Translations under genes and position numbers: made by a program
Assembly (NCBI GenBank): GCA_029204225.1
Contig: CM055095.1
Coordinates: 23,665,641 to 23,729,640 of the forward strand
Direction of reading: 5' to 3'
Origin: Diphasiastrum complanatum
Taxonomy: Eukaryota > Streptophyta > Lycopodiopsida > Lycopodiales > Lycopodiaceae
DNA length: 64,000 nucleotides
Notes under the pieces: model-generated
What the model saw: only the letters and a program-made list of their open reading frames with translations
Database searches by the model: none
Told to the model about the DNA's origin: nothing
Shown here: positions 49,732 to 62,685 of the stretch, piece by piece
Layout of the letters: each line of letters starts with the position of its first letter
How positions within the stretch are numbered: position 1 is the stretch's first letter

Positions 49732-52700
49732 ATGGCGTCGGACGGATCCTTGGAAGCGAGAATGATTGATCGCCTAGAAGAACACAACTACACTTCCTGG
49801 AGTTGGAAGTTAAAAATTGTGCTCAAGGAGAAGGGATTATGGGGAGTAGTAGCAGGCACTGAGACAGTCGAGCGCGACGAAGAGGGATTTCCCAAGAATC
49901 GTCAAGCGGCTGAAGCAATTGTTGCGAAAGATGCCAAGGCACACATGCTGATATGCATGGCGCTTGGAGAAGCTGCCATATCTCATGTCAGGGATCAAGA
50001 GACTGCATAAGGGGCCTGGGATGCGTTGCAAAACAGCTATCAGGCGAAAGGATTCTCAAGCATTTTGATGCTGCAGAGGCAATTGACAAACACCAAATGA
50101 TTGAAGGCGAATCTATGAGGGAACACAGAGAGAAAATAAAAGATCCAGTGGGTCGACAGCAGGAGGCGGCAGGGACAACGGTTGATAAACAACAATTGAT
50201 CTACACTTTGTTTACCAGTCTACCTGCCAGTTATGATCCGCTTGTCATCATGCTCGATGGAAAGTTGGAGTTTGTGAGTAGGAGGCTGATTCAAGAAGAA
50301 GGCAGAAGAAAGATCTATCCAACACAAGATGAGATGGCGTTGCTGAGCGGATTCAAGAAATCGAATCTGAAGGGAGAAAAGCAGGGACAGCTGATGGAAA
50401 AGGGGCAATCCAGTCAACATTCAAAAGATAACAAAAGAAGAGCATGGCAAAGTAAATCTGAAAGAAAATGCTACTATTGTGATAAATTAGGCCATTATGC
50501 CAGAGAATGCAACAAAAAGAAGGAAGATCTACAAAGGAAAGAAGTTCAACGGGCCAACATGGCTCAATCGGCTAGCTTGGCATCCAAAGTTTCTTTGGTC
50601 CCTGGTTCGAGTGCCCCCTTGGGAACCAAGAAGCATTATGAAAAAAATCTATAGCTTATCAAACGACTCCAAAAGCAGCTCCAGTTCAGGTGGATATTTT
50701 TCAAGGAGCAGCACAGATAAGATATACGTGAGACCTCCGTTTAAAAAAGGGGTAGATACAGAGGATCCCTATTGGTACCTAGACTCAGCTGCGACCTCTC
50801 ACATGACAAATAACAGATCAGCATTCATCACTTTCAAAATGTTGACTGGCAAAGAAATCTTGTTAGGAGATAATGGAAAGATTGATGCCATTGGTAGAGG
50901 TACTGTATCTTTATGGCTGGGACAGGGAAGATCTCTTACACTAAATGAAGTGCTATATGTACCCAGCTTAGCCGAGAATCTGTTGTCAGTAGGATGTGTC
51001 ACAGATGCAGGTCTGCAAGTGCTATTTGAAAAGGAAGGGTGCAACATACAAGATGATGGCGAGCCTATAGCGATTGGATTTTGGAGTGGAGGATTGTATC
51101 AACTTCAGGGAGGAGCAGAAGAAAGAACAGTTGCATGCCTCAGTTTGAATTCAAACAACATCAACAATCTTCGGCCCAGGAGATTTGGACATATTGGAGG
51201 GCAAAGCTTATATCGGCTAGCCAAAGAAGATATGCTAGAAGGGTTTAATTATAATCTGAATGAGCCTATTGACAAATGTGATGCTTGTATATATGGCAAC
51301 AGAAACAACCCTTTTCAGATGTGAGTCAATGGAGAGCAAGTGAGCTTCTAGAACTGATTCACACTGATATGTGTGGTCCCATGGAAGTCACATCAATAGG
51401 AGGATCAAGGTATTTTGTAACTTTTATTGATGATTTCAGTAGAAGAACCAGAATATGGATGCTCAAACAGAAGAGTCAAATATTAGAGAGCTTCAAGGCA
51501 TTCAAGCATATGACAGAAAATGAGACTGGAAAAAGAATTAAAAGGATCAGAAGTGATAATGGAGGAGAATACAAAAGTAAAGAATTTGAGAGATTATGTA
51601 TAGATCATGGTATAGCCAGATATTTTACAGTTCCTTACACCCCTCAACAAAACGGGGTGGCAGAAAGGAAAAACAGGTTCATAGTAGAAATGATAAGGTG
51701 TATGTTACACTAAGGAGATTTGCCAAAGTTTCTTTGGGCAGAGGCAGCTGCCACAGCAGTATACATCATTAACAGGTCACCGACCAAAGCACTCAAAGGC
51801 AAAACACCTTATGAAGCCTGGCATGGGAAGAAACCTAATGTGAATTATTTCAAGGTTTTTGGGTGCACTGCATATGTTCATACACCAAAGGAAAAAAGGA
51901 AGAAACTGGATCGAAAGGGAGAGAAATACATCTTTGTAGGATATCCAGAAGGTACAAAGGGTTACAAGTTATCACTGCCAGAGTTGTAATATTTGAAGAA
52001 GACTCGAAGGCAGAGTTAGGGTATCCTAATGACAAGGAGATGATGGGGACTCGTATATCCACCATTATAGTTACAAAGCAGCCCATACCAATATCAGACA
52101 GTGATGAAATTACCCAGCAGGATGAGAGTATTAGAGATAAAAATGTGGAAGGGCAAATGAATGAAGCTCAGGGTCAAAATTTCAACAAATAGGAGCAGAT
52201 ACAAGAGATTCCACAAGCAGTCGCAGAAGAAAATCCTAATCAAGAGAAAAGACCTATCATAGCCAGAAAGGTACCCAAACGTTTTGATGAAATGGTGTTT
52301 CTGAGTAAAGAACATGTTACAGAACCGTTGAACTATCAATCTGCCGAAAGGATTCTGAAGAGTGGAATATGTGGCACCAAGCAATGGTAGATGAAATGAA
52401 TTCAATTCAGAAGAATGATACCTGGGATTTAGTAAAACTACCAGACGAAAGAAAAGCAATAGGGTGCAAATGGATATTCAAGCTCAAATTCAATGCAAAA
52501 GGAAAAATCGAAAAGTACAAAGCCAGAATCGTGGCTAAAGGATATGCACAGGTTGAAGGAGTTCATCAGCAAAGGTTTTCAACATTGCAGCACAGATCAA
52601 AGTGTATTCTTCAGAAGAACAAATTCTGATATAACAATTATGGCAATATATCTTGATGACATCATATTAATTGGAAATAATGCAGAAGAGTTAAAAGAAT

Positions 52701-53480
52701 GCAAAACAGATCTAAACTCAGAATTTGAAATGAAAGATATGGGAGGATTACACTATTGCTTGGGAATACTGGTAATCAGAGACAGGGTAAAAAAAAGAAT
52801 CCATTTGAATCAGGAAAGATATATATGGAATATGCTGACACGATATGGCATGGAAGATTCAAAGCCAGTATAAGTATCCTTACAGAAGCTTGATTGGATC
52901 TCTCATGTACACTATGGTGTGTACAAGACCAAATATTTGCATTGCTACAGGGATACTGAGTCGTTATTTGGTGAATTCAGGGCTAAAGCATTGGCAAGCA
53001 GCAAAAAGGGTCCTAAGATATCTTAATGGGACAATGAAATATGGATTATGTTACCAAGCCCTGTCATGGAATATCAGGGTATGCAAATTCTGACTGGGCA
53101 GGGGATCTAGATAACAGAAAGTCCACATGCGGATTTGTTTTCTTAATGAGAAATGCAGCTATCAGTTGGGGAAGCTTGAAACAAAAATCAGTAGCCTTGT
53201 CATCTACAAAGCTGAAATAATGGGGCTATGTCATGGAGCGAGAGAATATATTTGGATTAGTGATTTCTGCACAAAATTGGGATTAAAAATTGAGAATATG
53301 CAGATGTATAATGACAATCAGGGTTGCATTTTCATATGCAAAAATGGTGGTTTTCATAAGAAAAGCAAACATATTGATGTTCAGTATCATTTCATTAGAA
53401 ATTTAGTACAAAACAATGAAATATGGGGACATCTCATCCATGTATCCAAACACAACATATCAATGTTATGTCCAGGATAG
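49732..53480 (+). pseudogene. Copia-4 gag-pol, nearly full domain set but broken
   Basis: ATG at 49732 starts MASDGSLEARMIDRLEEHNY (gag); a TAA at about 50008 and a frameshift follow. In order come the CCHC knuckle CYYCDKLGHYAREC (about 50470), protease YWYLDSAATSHMTNNRSAF (about 50770), pre-integrase RRFGHIGGQSLYRL, integrase HTDMCGPMEVTSIGGSRYF to SDNGGEYKSKEFE and TPQQNGVAERKNR with a TAA at about 51711, and RT start MNSIQKNDTWDLVKL to KGYAQVEG. RT residues between GYAQVEG and KGFQHCSTDQSVFF are deleted; the catalytic box is YLDD (52649-52660). RNase H follows (SDWAGDLDNRKSTCGFVF, KAEIMGLCHGAREYIW, KHIDVQYHFIR). No 3' LTR is seen. Confidence 0.85.
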
Positions 53481-56187
53481 TATGCTAGGATAGTACCCGA
53501 CAAAACTAAAGATATCTGCAATGTTAAGAAACAATCAATATCCATCCACTTTTCTGATACATTATAAGCAGATACATGTAAAACTAAACTTATAGTTTTG
53601 CTGGGCCCCAAGGCCATATTGGCAAAGTTAAGATACAACATAACATAGTACCTTGCCACAACTATGCCAATGGTAAGCCTTCCTTATTATTAAAATAAAG
53701 GAGTTGAGAGTACCTATCAAATCAATTGGAAACAGCATGCCTTGAGGGATCTATTCGTTCAAACAAACAAACAATTTTAGCTTTACGCTGAGATCCTGGT
53801 TATTGATCAAGACGGCTTTTTGATGGCAAAGGTCACATCCATCAAAAGTATTGTTTAATGAAAATATCACTTTCATTTTCCTTAGAATTCTCAAATGCAA
53901 ACCTGAGAACATATTGAGCATGAAAATAAGGTAAAAGAAACAGAATGCCCAGTCAATGGAAAAAGTTACTCTAAGATCTGCCAAAGGGGAATTAAACCCC
54001 ATGCCTCAAAAGGAATGATTAATACGTAGATGAGTCATCAAAAATTGTTTGCTCAATGCAGGCCACACTTCACATGCAAACTAATCATTTTCTGCCCTGA
54101 TTGAGAGGCCTTCCAGAACATAACTCCTGGAAAACATAACTAGCCATTATCCTGTAATCACATGCATATTGGTCATTGCACATTTGCTCCAATACCTCTT
54201 CAATGGTTATAGAATCGATGTCAAGTCTAGGATAGTAACAACATCAACATAACCCAAATATAACCTGCAATCATTAACTCTAGGGAGTTCCGACACCCAC
54301 AAAGATGGTCATATTGCTGTTGTATCTCAAGACATGAGCTTGATAGCTAATGCCATCTGTCCGTGATGATCATCATCCCATGGAGAATATAAAGAGCATT
54401 CTTAAACTGCAGCTGTCTCCCTGCTCGAAGGTAAGGGACTACCTTAGCATGAACAGGTTCTTCTGCTAGTCTTACCTCGAAGTAATAACCTGGATGGCCT
54501 CTTTTTTTCCTCAAAGCTTATCCTGCACATACAATTTATTTATAAGCAAAAAACTCACTCCATCCAGATACCAATCTCAACCTCACGTGAACTAACCAAC
54601 CTTGAAAAATGTTCAATTTCAATCTTTCAAAGTATAACAGGCTCATCACAATTGCAGGTCCATTTTCAAATCAAGATATGAAGCTTATGAAAAGAAACAA
54701 AATCTCAAAAAATTGTACGTATTTATATCACTGACTCCAAAAGAAGGAATGCAAAAGGATCACATATAAGGCTTGGCTTCTTTCAATGTCACTCTAGTCG
54801 AATAGAGTGGTGATAACGATGGCATTTTCCTCTAGGAACTAAACTGGCCTAGTTCTGTTTCACAGTCCAGTCCAATATGCTGATGAAAACCAAAAGCCCA
54901 AGAAAGCTCCCTTGACTTCGTCTTCATCCATCAATGTCAAAATACATGTTGGTGCATACCTTGACTCACTTCTAGCAATCCTCGTTCCCTCGTAAAGGCA
55001 TCATATGTGATTTGTAGGAAATGACCTATGCAGCCATGATGCAAGCTAGTACCAAAAGATAAAGCTGATGGTGGACAGAAATGCATATGCCTTGAGCCCC
55101 ATCATACCAGCCAAATACTCTTGACTAATTTTACACAGGCATAATGATGCACATAAATGAGCTGGCCATAAGCAGCAAATTTTTGTGCACGACAATGTTG
55201 CCATCAAAATCCTGTACGCTCTGTTCAAAACCGTACGCTTGTAGGAGTATTTGAAGTATGCCGAAGTTTGCCATAACTGTAAGCTGAAAGCATAGAGTTC
55301 AATGAATATATACACTCGGTTCACAACAAAAACACATACTGCTAGTTTTAGTACTAAATTTTAGATTCATAGGCATGGGTGGTGTTATTGTACTTCATCT
55401 ATTCAGGCTTAGTTTTGAAGTTTTTTCATAACGGTAGGTATACTAGGCAAAAGAAACTTCATGGGCGTGGGCTGGATATCCACCTCTAAGCTTATGACGG
55501 CCAAACAGATGGCCAATTGACCACAGGTATGGAGCGCCGTACGTACGCGTGCGGCGGTAATTATAGTACATGACACATAATAAACAGCGACTACAGCTTT
55601 GGAACCATCAGGATTCAGGTAGCATAAGATGTCATTCCAAGCAGTGCAACATGACAGGACACAAATATCCATGTAAAGCACATAAGAAAAAATCTGCTAG
55701 AACCTCCGAAAACATAGTCTTCCTTCAGCTGCAGCGCACTGTTTTGCATTTCAAACATGCTTCTGAATTTTATCAAGAAAAAAATGCTAGAAATTGGACA
55801 CAAAGAATCAAGCCCAAATCAAGAATACACTCACGCTGGTTGTATGTTTGAAGGATGATGCAGTCGCCGCTCTTTGTAAAACAGGACGATCTTAATTCTT
55901 TGCCAATTTTTGATAATCTTTGAGCTTCTTCTGGTTATATGAAGTGACTCAAACCTCTTCCTGTTAAGCAATATACATCACTACATCAAAAACTTATCTG
56001 TCACATTGCTTCGTAATCGTTGCTTTCTGAAGCAACGTAGTAAGTTGTTCAGCTTCCATCACAGCTAAATCATTTCACAGAATTAAGGAATGGAATTTCT
56101 GAATACCAGCCACAAATCTTCTTATATGCTACAACACTTCAAACATTGAGAAGCTACAAATACTAATAGATGAATGCATTATGAAAC
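53481..56187. other. Intergenic / 3' flank of the WOX gene
   Basis: No credible coding region. The 3' UTR of the minus-strand WOX gene should occupy the right end. Frames at 55046-55851 have no recognised domain. Confidence 0.4.
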
Positions 56188-57491
56188 TCAAATAATTTTA
56201 GGCATTTCCACCTTCTCATTTTGAGAACTATGACCAGACATATCAGCTCTCCCTTGTTCATATTCTTTTGAAGTATGTTCAGATTTGAGTTTTTTTTCTT
56301 CAACAGTTTCACCATCTGTATCAACTTCTGATTCTCCATCTTTTGTCAAAGCTAGCTGATACCGTCTCTTTGCACGAGCTTTCCGATTTTGAAACCAGTT
56401 GTAAACATTTGCCTCTGTAATCTGGCCATGCTGACTCAGTTCAACAGCAATTTCCTTAATTCTTTGCTTGCTGGGAGTGCCAATACCCTGATCAAACAGC
56501 CTTTCCAGTACCTGCAGCTGATTCTGGCTCGGCATCCACCTATGTCGTGCTCCTGCCTTCATATCTTTTAGTACAGTGCCTGGGTGCTGTACATGCTCCA
56601 CAACGGGCCCACCTGATCGCAATTCCAAACATCAATTCATACTGCTGCTACAGATCTTCAAACAATCTTAAAGGCATTTACATAGTTTGCCCCACAAAGT
56701 AAATATTGCTAGATTTGTTTACATCAATTGATCAAAATTAGAGTTAGATTATGATCCGAAAGTCAAGTTTGCTTGCAGAAGATGTCATTTATCAAGTGAC
56801 TTTTCCTAACACTGTCAGTTAATAATTATGTTCCTATAATATGAAGATCAGAATTGATCTGACAGTTTTTTTTACTGTCAAAACACTTACGTCTCATAAC
56901 AAAACATGGTTTTTAGCTAGGCTGCCAAGAAAAAAAGGGGACGAAAGATGAGACAAATAACTTCTAAAAGAAAGCCGTTCAGAAAATATGTATACCAGCT
57001 AGAAATAAAAACGATGACAGAAATCAGTGGATGTAAATCACAAATCCAAAAACGGGCATTTTGTTGAAATCATATCACATAACAGAAACGAATTTTCAGT
57101 GAAAGTGCAATGCAGAGTTTATAGAACTTGTACATACCGTGGTGGCAATAGGCAAAAAAGTACACAAACATTACCGGCAACGGGCGACTGTTGCAAGACA
57201 CTGGCCGCCTTGTGCATCTGAATTAGCTGCTGGCAAATTGTACCATATACTGAGATCTGGCGGCGTAGGGTTTCTAACTGTTCATCTGTCATAACATGTC
57301 CATTCTGAGCTAAAATGTAATTCGGCTGTGGCAAATCTAACACAAGAGGCTCCAAAACATCTGAGCTTTCCTCCATGCTTGGTGGTTTATCTGAAAATAC
57401 CTTCATAATATGCTCTTCATGTGATTCTTCGTACTGAAGTTTGTGAGTGCCCAGCGAGGCCTCCAGTGTGGCCTTGGCACCATCATACAAG
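56188..57491 (-). CDS. WUSCHEL-related homeobox protein, WOX13 (ancient) clade
   Basis: WOX proteins are plant homeodomain transcription factors; the WOX13 clade is the oldest and occurs from mosses to angiosperms. Two coding exons: 57175-57491 (donor GTAATG) and 56188-56612 (acceptor CAG). They join as SPVAG-GPVVEH. The first in-frame ATG is at 57406, giving 218 residues; no Met precedes it back to the acceptor at 57492. The WOX13-clade N-terminal motif is residues 38-66, with [20 protein letters not shown] followed by QQLIQMHK. The homeodomain is about residues 100-162 ([34 protein letters not shown]; helix 3 [16 protein letters not shown]). An acidic [10 protein letters not shown] follows, as in WOX13 relatives. 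No WUS-box is seen, as expected for this clade. The N-terminus is the uncertain part. Confidence 0.85.
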
Positions 57492-58850
57492 CTATTCTAA
57501 GATTGAATCTTTCGGTAATATGAAAAATTTGTGTACTAGGGATGAAGGCGGCTACTATTCACTTGGTCCCAGAAGGCTGCCCATTCAGGGTTTCCAGCAT
57601 AACAGCTCCATTAAATTGGACCTTAACAACTCAATAACAGCTCCATTGGGTCGAACCTCAACAACTCGATAAAGAACATAGCCAACTCCAGGCTACTTTA
57701 TCTTTCTGTGTCAAACTATTCTAGGTTTTCAGATTCTGACTAACGCTTTACATTAAATCCGTATGGATTATTGTCAGCTGAAGTAACGAGAAAAAAAGCT
57801 GAAATTATCAGTGCTACAATTTTATGAAGAGCCGATAAGAACCATTGGCATTACGATGTAGGTACCAAGCAACATATTTAAACATACTACTGACTTGGCA
57901 ATGGATGCTAAGCCAATTAGGATGAGGTAGGGTATTGAATCCAAAATATGTGGCAAAAGTCCAAGACGAGATCAAGGAGAAGTTATCAAAGTTGGTTTGA
58001 CTTATGCAATGTGTTGTAGTGGGTGGCAATCGCGTGTAGTCATTGTGCCAAAGAAGGACTATACATAGGAATAAAGAAAAGCAAAACCTCATAATCATAA
58101 AAAACTACGGACACAAAGATAGAAAGAAAAGTATCCCTAATATCAATTCATAGCAAAGAGTATAGAACGCAAGCGATTAAGTACGTGTTCTACCCACTTT
58201 GCAACAAAACGGTGCGTTATGAAGAGGAGCTAGAGGACGTGAATATGAAAAGAGCTAAAATCGGTGAACAAACCATTTCAAGGCTAAAACAAAAAGAACT
58301 ACCTACACTGCAAAATGCTTACTGTAAACAATGGATTAGAGTACCTGCTCGGAAAGCGATTGAAGACTGATTCAAATGCAGAAGCAGAAGGGTCAAAACA
58401 AGAAATTCTAACTCATCAAAAGCCAAACAAGCAAAACCCAAGAACCCAAATTAACGTGTCTCAATGTAAACTCGAAGCCTAGGATGCTAGTTCACAAAAC
58501 CGAAGCTAACGCATTCCTTTTCTTCAGCATTCTGAAGTGGGTCTGGTCAGAAATTCAAAGACAGCTCGCTGCTCAAAAAAACAATAGGCCATCATACAGG
58601 AATGCTCAAACTCCACTCTATCGGATGGCGATGAAGCCAGAAGATGGATTCGGACTTGTGGGTAGTATGATTTAGGCCTACGAGCTAATGCTAATCATAC
58701 TAGTGCATGGAAAATTGTCAGATTAGGCTGCTGATATGAGATAGATCGATCGCCATCGCCAAAACCAGAATCTCTGCTCGCGCTTGCCTCCCTCCTCCTC
58801 CTTCTCTTGCCGTTCATTTTCTTCTCTCCTTCCTTTCTTTCCTTGATTTG
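57492..58850 (-). other. Probable 5' leader intron and upstream exon of the WOX gene
   Basis: The minus strand has a good donor, CGAGCAG/GTACTC, at 58345/58344, which could pair with the acceptor AG at 57493-57492 and make a leader exon of roughly 58850-58345. Joining it keeps frame but supplies no ATG, so it would be untranslated. A 40-codon upstream frame (MNGKRRRRREASAS...) lies at 58817-58695. A 35-bp direct duplication (ATAACAGCTCCATT...) occurs at 57599-57668 inside the intron. Confidence 0.4.
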
Positions 58851-58919
58851 ATTTTTTGGGTGGGTGGCCGATGCGGGGTAGTCCACACACCACCTCAGGG
58901 CCCACCACCTCGATTCCGC

Positions 58920-59535
58920 CACGTGTCAAAACTGCCACGTGGAGTCCAATTAACGAAAAAATCCACGCGAGCTTAGCGAAATCGGAGCGCTACAGACGTA
59001 ATCCGACGGCTAGCGCGCTTCAGATCATCGCGTTTCCTTGAAGATACCCAGGGTGGGTGGACAACGGCCCCCGAGCCTCAAGAAAACACGCACCCTATCA
59101 CGTGGACCTTCGCCACGTGGCTAATTCCACGTGGGAACCTCTCAACGGTTAAAGCTAAAACACGTGGCAAGATCTGAACGCCTTTTGCGATATCCAACGG
59201 CGGAGGGCCCGACATCTTAGTGTACCGTAGAGGATAGGAGGGTGGATGGGTGGGTGGGCGTGGCCCCCGAATAAGGCCACAGAATCACTGACACTGGTCT
59301 GGTCTGTGCCCGTCGACGCGAGTGAGGACGAGAAAGCAAAGGACTCAATTTACTATAAAAAATTAAGTTTTTTTTAATTATTTTTAAATAATTATTATTT
59401 TAATGACGTAGTATCTTAATTTGGCAACCCCATTCCGCCTCCACGAGGATAACGACTTGACGCGACGCGGGGCTATTTTTATTTTCTGTTTTTTGAATTT
59501 TACGCCGGTCAGCTCTATTGTGAGTCGGACACGTG
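58920..59535 (-). promoter_or_regulatory. Cluster of seven CACGTG G-boxes upstream of the WOX gene
   Basis: CACGTG occurs at 58920, 58936, 59099, 59114, 59128, 59161 and 59530. Five are followed by G (CACGTGG) and two have the CACGTGGC form typical of bZIP/ABRE sites. The local GC content is higher than in the surroundings. Position and density suggest a promoter for the minus-strand WOX transcript; a divergent plus-strand gene is not seen. Confidence 0.65.
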
Positions 59536-60580
59536 TCGGTCGCTACGGCCCCTGGTCAGGTTCACAAACACGAAGGACATCTGGCGGTTGGGTGCTGCAG
59601 AACCCTCTTTTAACTTATCCTCAAAAACCCTGAATATTTTGAAGAGGCTCAATTTTTTGAAGACTACACTCATACAAGGGTTTATATGTGTATAAAAAAT
59701 TGTCGATATTTTTTTTAATCTATGATATACGTTTGTGAAAACTCATGCTAGTTTGTCTATCGTAGTGCGGTGTATGGGTAAAGTTGTCGATTGTGACTGG
59801 CAAGGTGCAGGCTCGAATCCCAATCGTTGTGTAATGACATCTTAGGAACTTCCTCCTCAAAACTGTTGCATAATGACATTGCTCCTCAATTGGCGTTTGC
59901 CAAATGGCATTGCTAGGATGTATATGTTGTGTATAGCTTCTAGTTGTGTAAATTTATATACAAAAAAAATCATGCCAATTTCATTCCACTACTTTGCATA
60001 TTTTCTTGAGCGCTGGTGGAGCCTGGGCTTGCCTTGATAAATCTTTTGAGAATTCATATGACCACGTCAAACAAAGGTCTTGAATGAATCCTTGATGGCC
60101 TTTCAAGGAAATGCAAAAATTTTAACAAAGTGCAAAAATTGAAAGCTACCTTAATGTTGACAAGGTAATTTTCAAAATTCAAATTTCATAAAAAGGTCCA
60201 AATCTTAAATAATGTCTTTGCCTTGCTATTCTTCGAAAGTTTTGAGGGCCAATTTCCCATTTACAAAAGGAACGTGTCTTTTAAAGAAAGCTAAAGCTTC
60301 CAATATCATTTAAACATTGAATTTTAAAATCTTGCTTATGAACTTGAGATGGTTGAGTTCAAAATGCATATAGCCTTTTAAATTCAAGCATTTTTTTTTT
60401 AACTTTCATATGACATGTATGTTTCAAGGCTACTCTTCAATGTAATATTGTAAGAAGATTCAATGTTTTTATAACTTGATCTTGTTGTATTTTAAGATAA
60501 CCAATTTAAAGTTCTTATCTACGTAAAATTTGACCTTTCAAATTTATCTTTTTGATTATGTAACATCCCGTGGGTTTGAA
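59536..60580. other. Intergenic, no gene seen
   Basis: No coding region recognised. CATAATGACATTGCTCCTCA-like words recur at about 59834 and 59870. Confidence 0.35.
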
Positions 60581-60728
60581 GTGCATGTCTTGATTGCTAG
60601 GTGCCCATCCAATGATGCAAATGAAGTGAGAGAGTGTCGGATGGTGCAGGTTATGTAAAAAGGTCATTTAACACTCTCTCACTTAACCTTCACCATTTGG
60701 ATAGGCACCTAGCATTTAAGGCATGTGC
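60581..60728. repeat. Long imperfect inverted repeat (~57-bp arms, 33-nt loop)
   Basis: 60581-60637 (GTGCATGTCTTGATTGCTAG ... AGTGAGAGAGTGT) pairs with 60671-60728 (ACACTCTCTCACTT ... GGCACCTAGCATTTAAGGCA). Perfect cores are GCTAGGTGCC and GTGAGAGAGTGT, with scattered mismatches and a few bulges. The pairing extends weakly outward. Plant miRNA precursor or small MITE are both possible; no mature product is evident. Confidence 0.75.
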
Positions 60729-62217
60729 GTGAACCTAGCTCAAGGCTTTAACAACAAGATTTATCATAACATCATTGGCAAATGATAACATCCAAGAAAT
60801 TCAATAAGTACCTTAAAAAGTTTACATATTATCATTTACATACCAAAGTCATTAAATGATGCATGAATGCTTAAATCATGTTAGTGCTAGCACTAACATG
60901 CATGATACACATCTTCATGACATCAAATCCTCAAGACACACTTGAAACAAAAATATCATTTGCAAGACACTCATTTGTAAGAGATTCCATGATTTCTCTC
61001 TTATCTTCTCTCATAGTGACTCCAGTTTAGTTTTCTCTTGGATTAACCTCTTGTTGTTTTGGATTTATCACTCATATGACTAGCTCTTAGTGCCACAACT
61101 CCTTGCCTTTATTGTCTCAATCCATGAAGGTAGATGGAAAACAACGAAAAAGGACAATGAAAGAAAATGGATAAAGAGATGATGGAAGGAACGTCCCTTA
61201 ACTTTTCCAACATATGGATATCCCCCTCCAACTCAAATACTTGTTACATTAATCATGAAGAAAGAAATATAACACAAAGCAGCTCTCTAAAAGCACAAGC
61301 CAAATGAAAAAAAACACTAAACGATACATTCTTAATGTTTGAAGAGAATGGGAGATCCAAGTGAAGTAGCTTGCCCAAAGTGTGACAGTTTGAGATTATC
61401 GACTAATACAACATTGCTCTTAGGCATGTTTCTCTTTCTATATCTCCCTTTTTTGTCATGAATTTCTTTTCACCTATTTGAGAGACTTCCTTTTGTTTAG
61501 CTTAGCGATTAATCATTAATAACTAGATTGAGTAGATTTTTCTTGGAAAAAAAACATTCTTAAATAATCTGGTAGAAGTGATCATTATAAATACATCCTT
61601 GCCCAAGCTAACTTTGGGACTTCTTACTTTAATGCCAAAAATTGGACTATAACTACAGTTTTCACTAGCAATAGACTTTGTATCATCATGACCATCTAAA
61701 AATTAGGTTGTTCTTTCAATGTCATCAATGTGTACACCGCTTGTTACAGCAATCTGAGAACTAACTTTGGAGATTACATTAGCCCTCTCCCTAATGGTTT
61801 CCATCATGTCTGTGCAAGTGATTTTAACATGTACATCAAACTCTCTGATGGGATGAATGGAGTTTCTTTTAGGGAGAGAATGGTTTGGGAAAAGCTAAAA
61901 ATAGTAGGTGTCTAAACTAGAGCGAACTGAAACCTATATTGTGATTTAGATCCAAATCCTACTAAGAAAAGAACAAAAATCCATGAAGAGTTCAGATCCT
62001 TTGATACTAGATTTGCATGCACTTGTGATCCAGAACGAAAATCCCTACGCCTCATCAGACCCCGTGATCCACAATGCCAAATAGATCTAGTGTATTAGAG
62101 ATTGTAGATCTAGCACTTTCAACACTCCGAATGATTATTCCCATCATGGCTAATCTAAAAATGCATTGGACCATAATTGGAGAGTGTCCCAAGTACAATT
62201 GCCAAACACCCAAGGTG
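60729..62217. other. AT-rich intergenic DNA
   Basis: No gene seen; short open frames lack domains. Confidence 0.4.
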
Positions 62218-62469
62218 ACCCTAACAAATTCTGGTTTTGCAGATGGACAATACATCTGCAATACATCTGACAAAAGACCCTGCGTTCACTCAAGGACGAA
62301 ACACATTGCGATCAAGTACCACTTGATAAGGGATCTGATTGGGAAGAAGATGTTGCAGACTACTTTCATTGGAACAAAGGAGATGGTAGCTGACATTTTC
62401 ACAAAGGCCTTAGACAAAGGTCTGTTTGAGAAACAGAGGAGCAGTCTTGGAGTCCCTATCATGCTTTGA
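62218..62469 (+). pseudogene. Copia RNase H C-terminal fragment
   Basis: Reads KRPCVHSRTKHIAIKYHLIR, DLIGKKMLQTTFIGTKEMVA and DIFTKALDKGLFEKQRSSLG, then a stop. This is the Copia RNase H end (the TKHI-x-I-x-YH and ADIFTK signatures). The upstream part (62074-62217) is not homologous in any obvious way, so the fragment is truncated at its 5' side. Confidence 0.85.
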
Positions 62470-62587
62470 GAGGGAGTTGAAGAAACAAAATGTTTCTAGT
62501 GCCAAAGCCATGCTAGCTCTCCACTTTGATTTTGACAGAAAAGACACAAGAAGCGAAATTGTTCACATGATCAAGTATTGAATAGTT

Positions 62588-62685
<98 letters not shown>

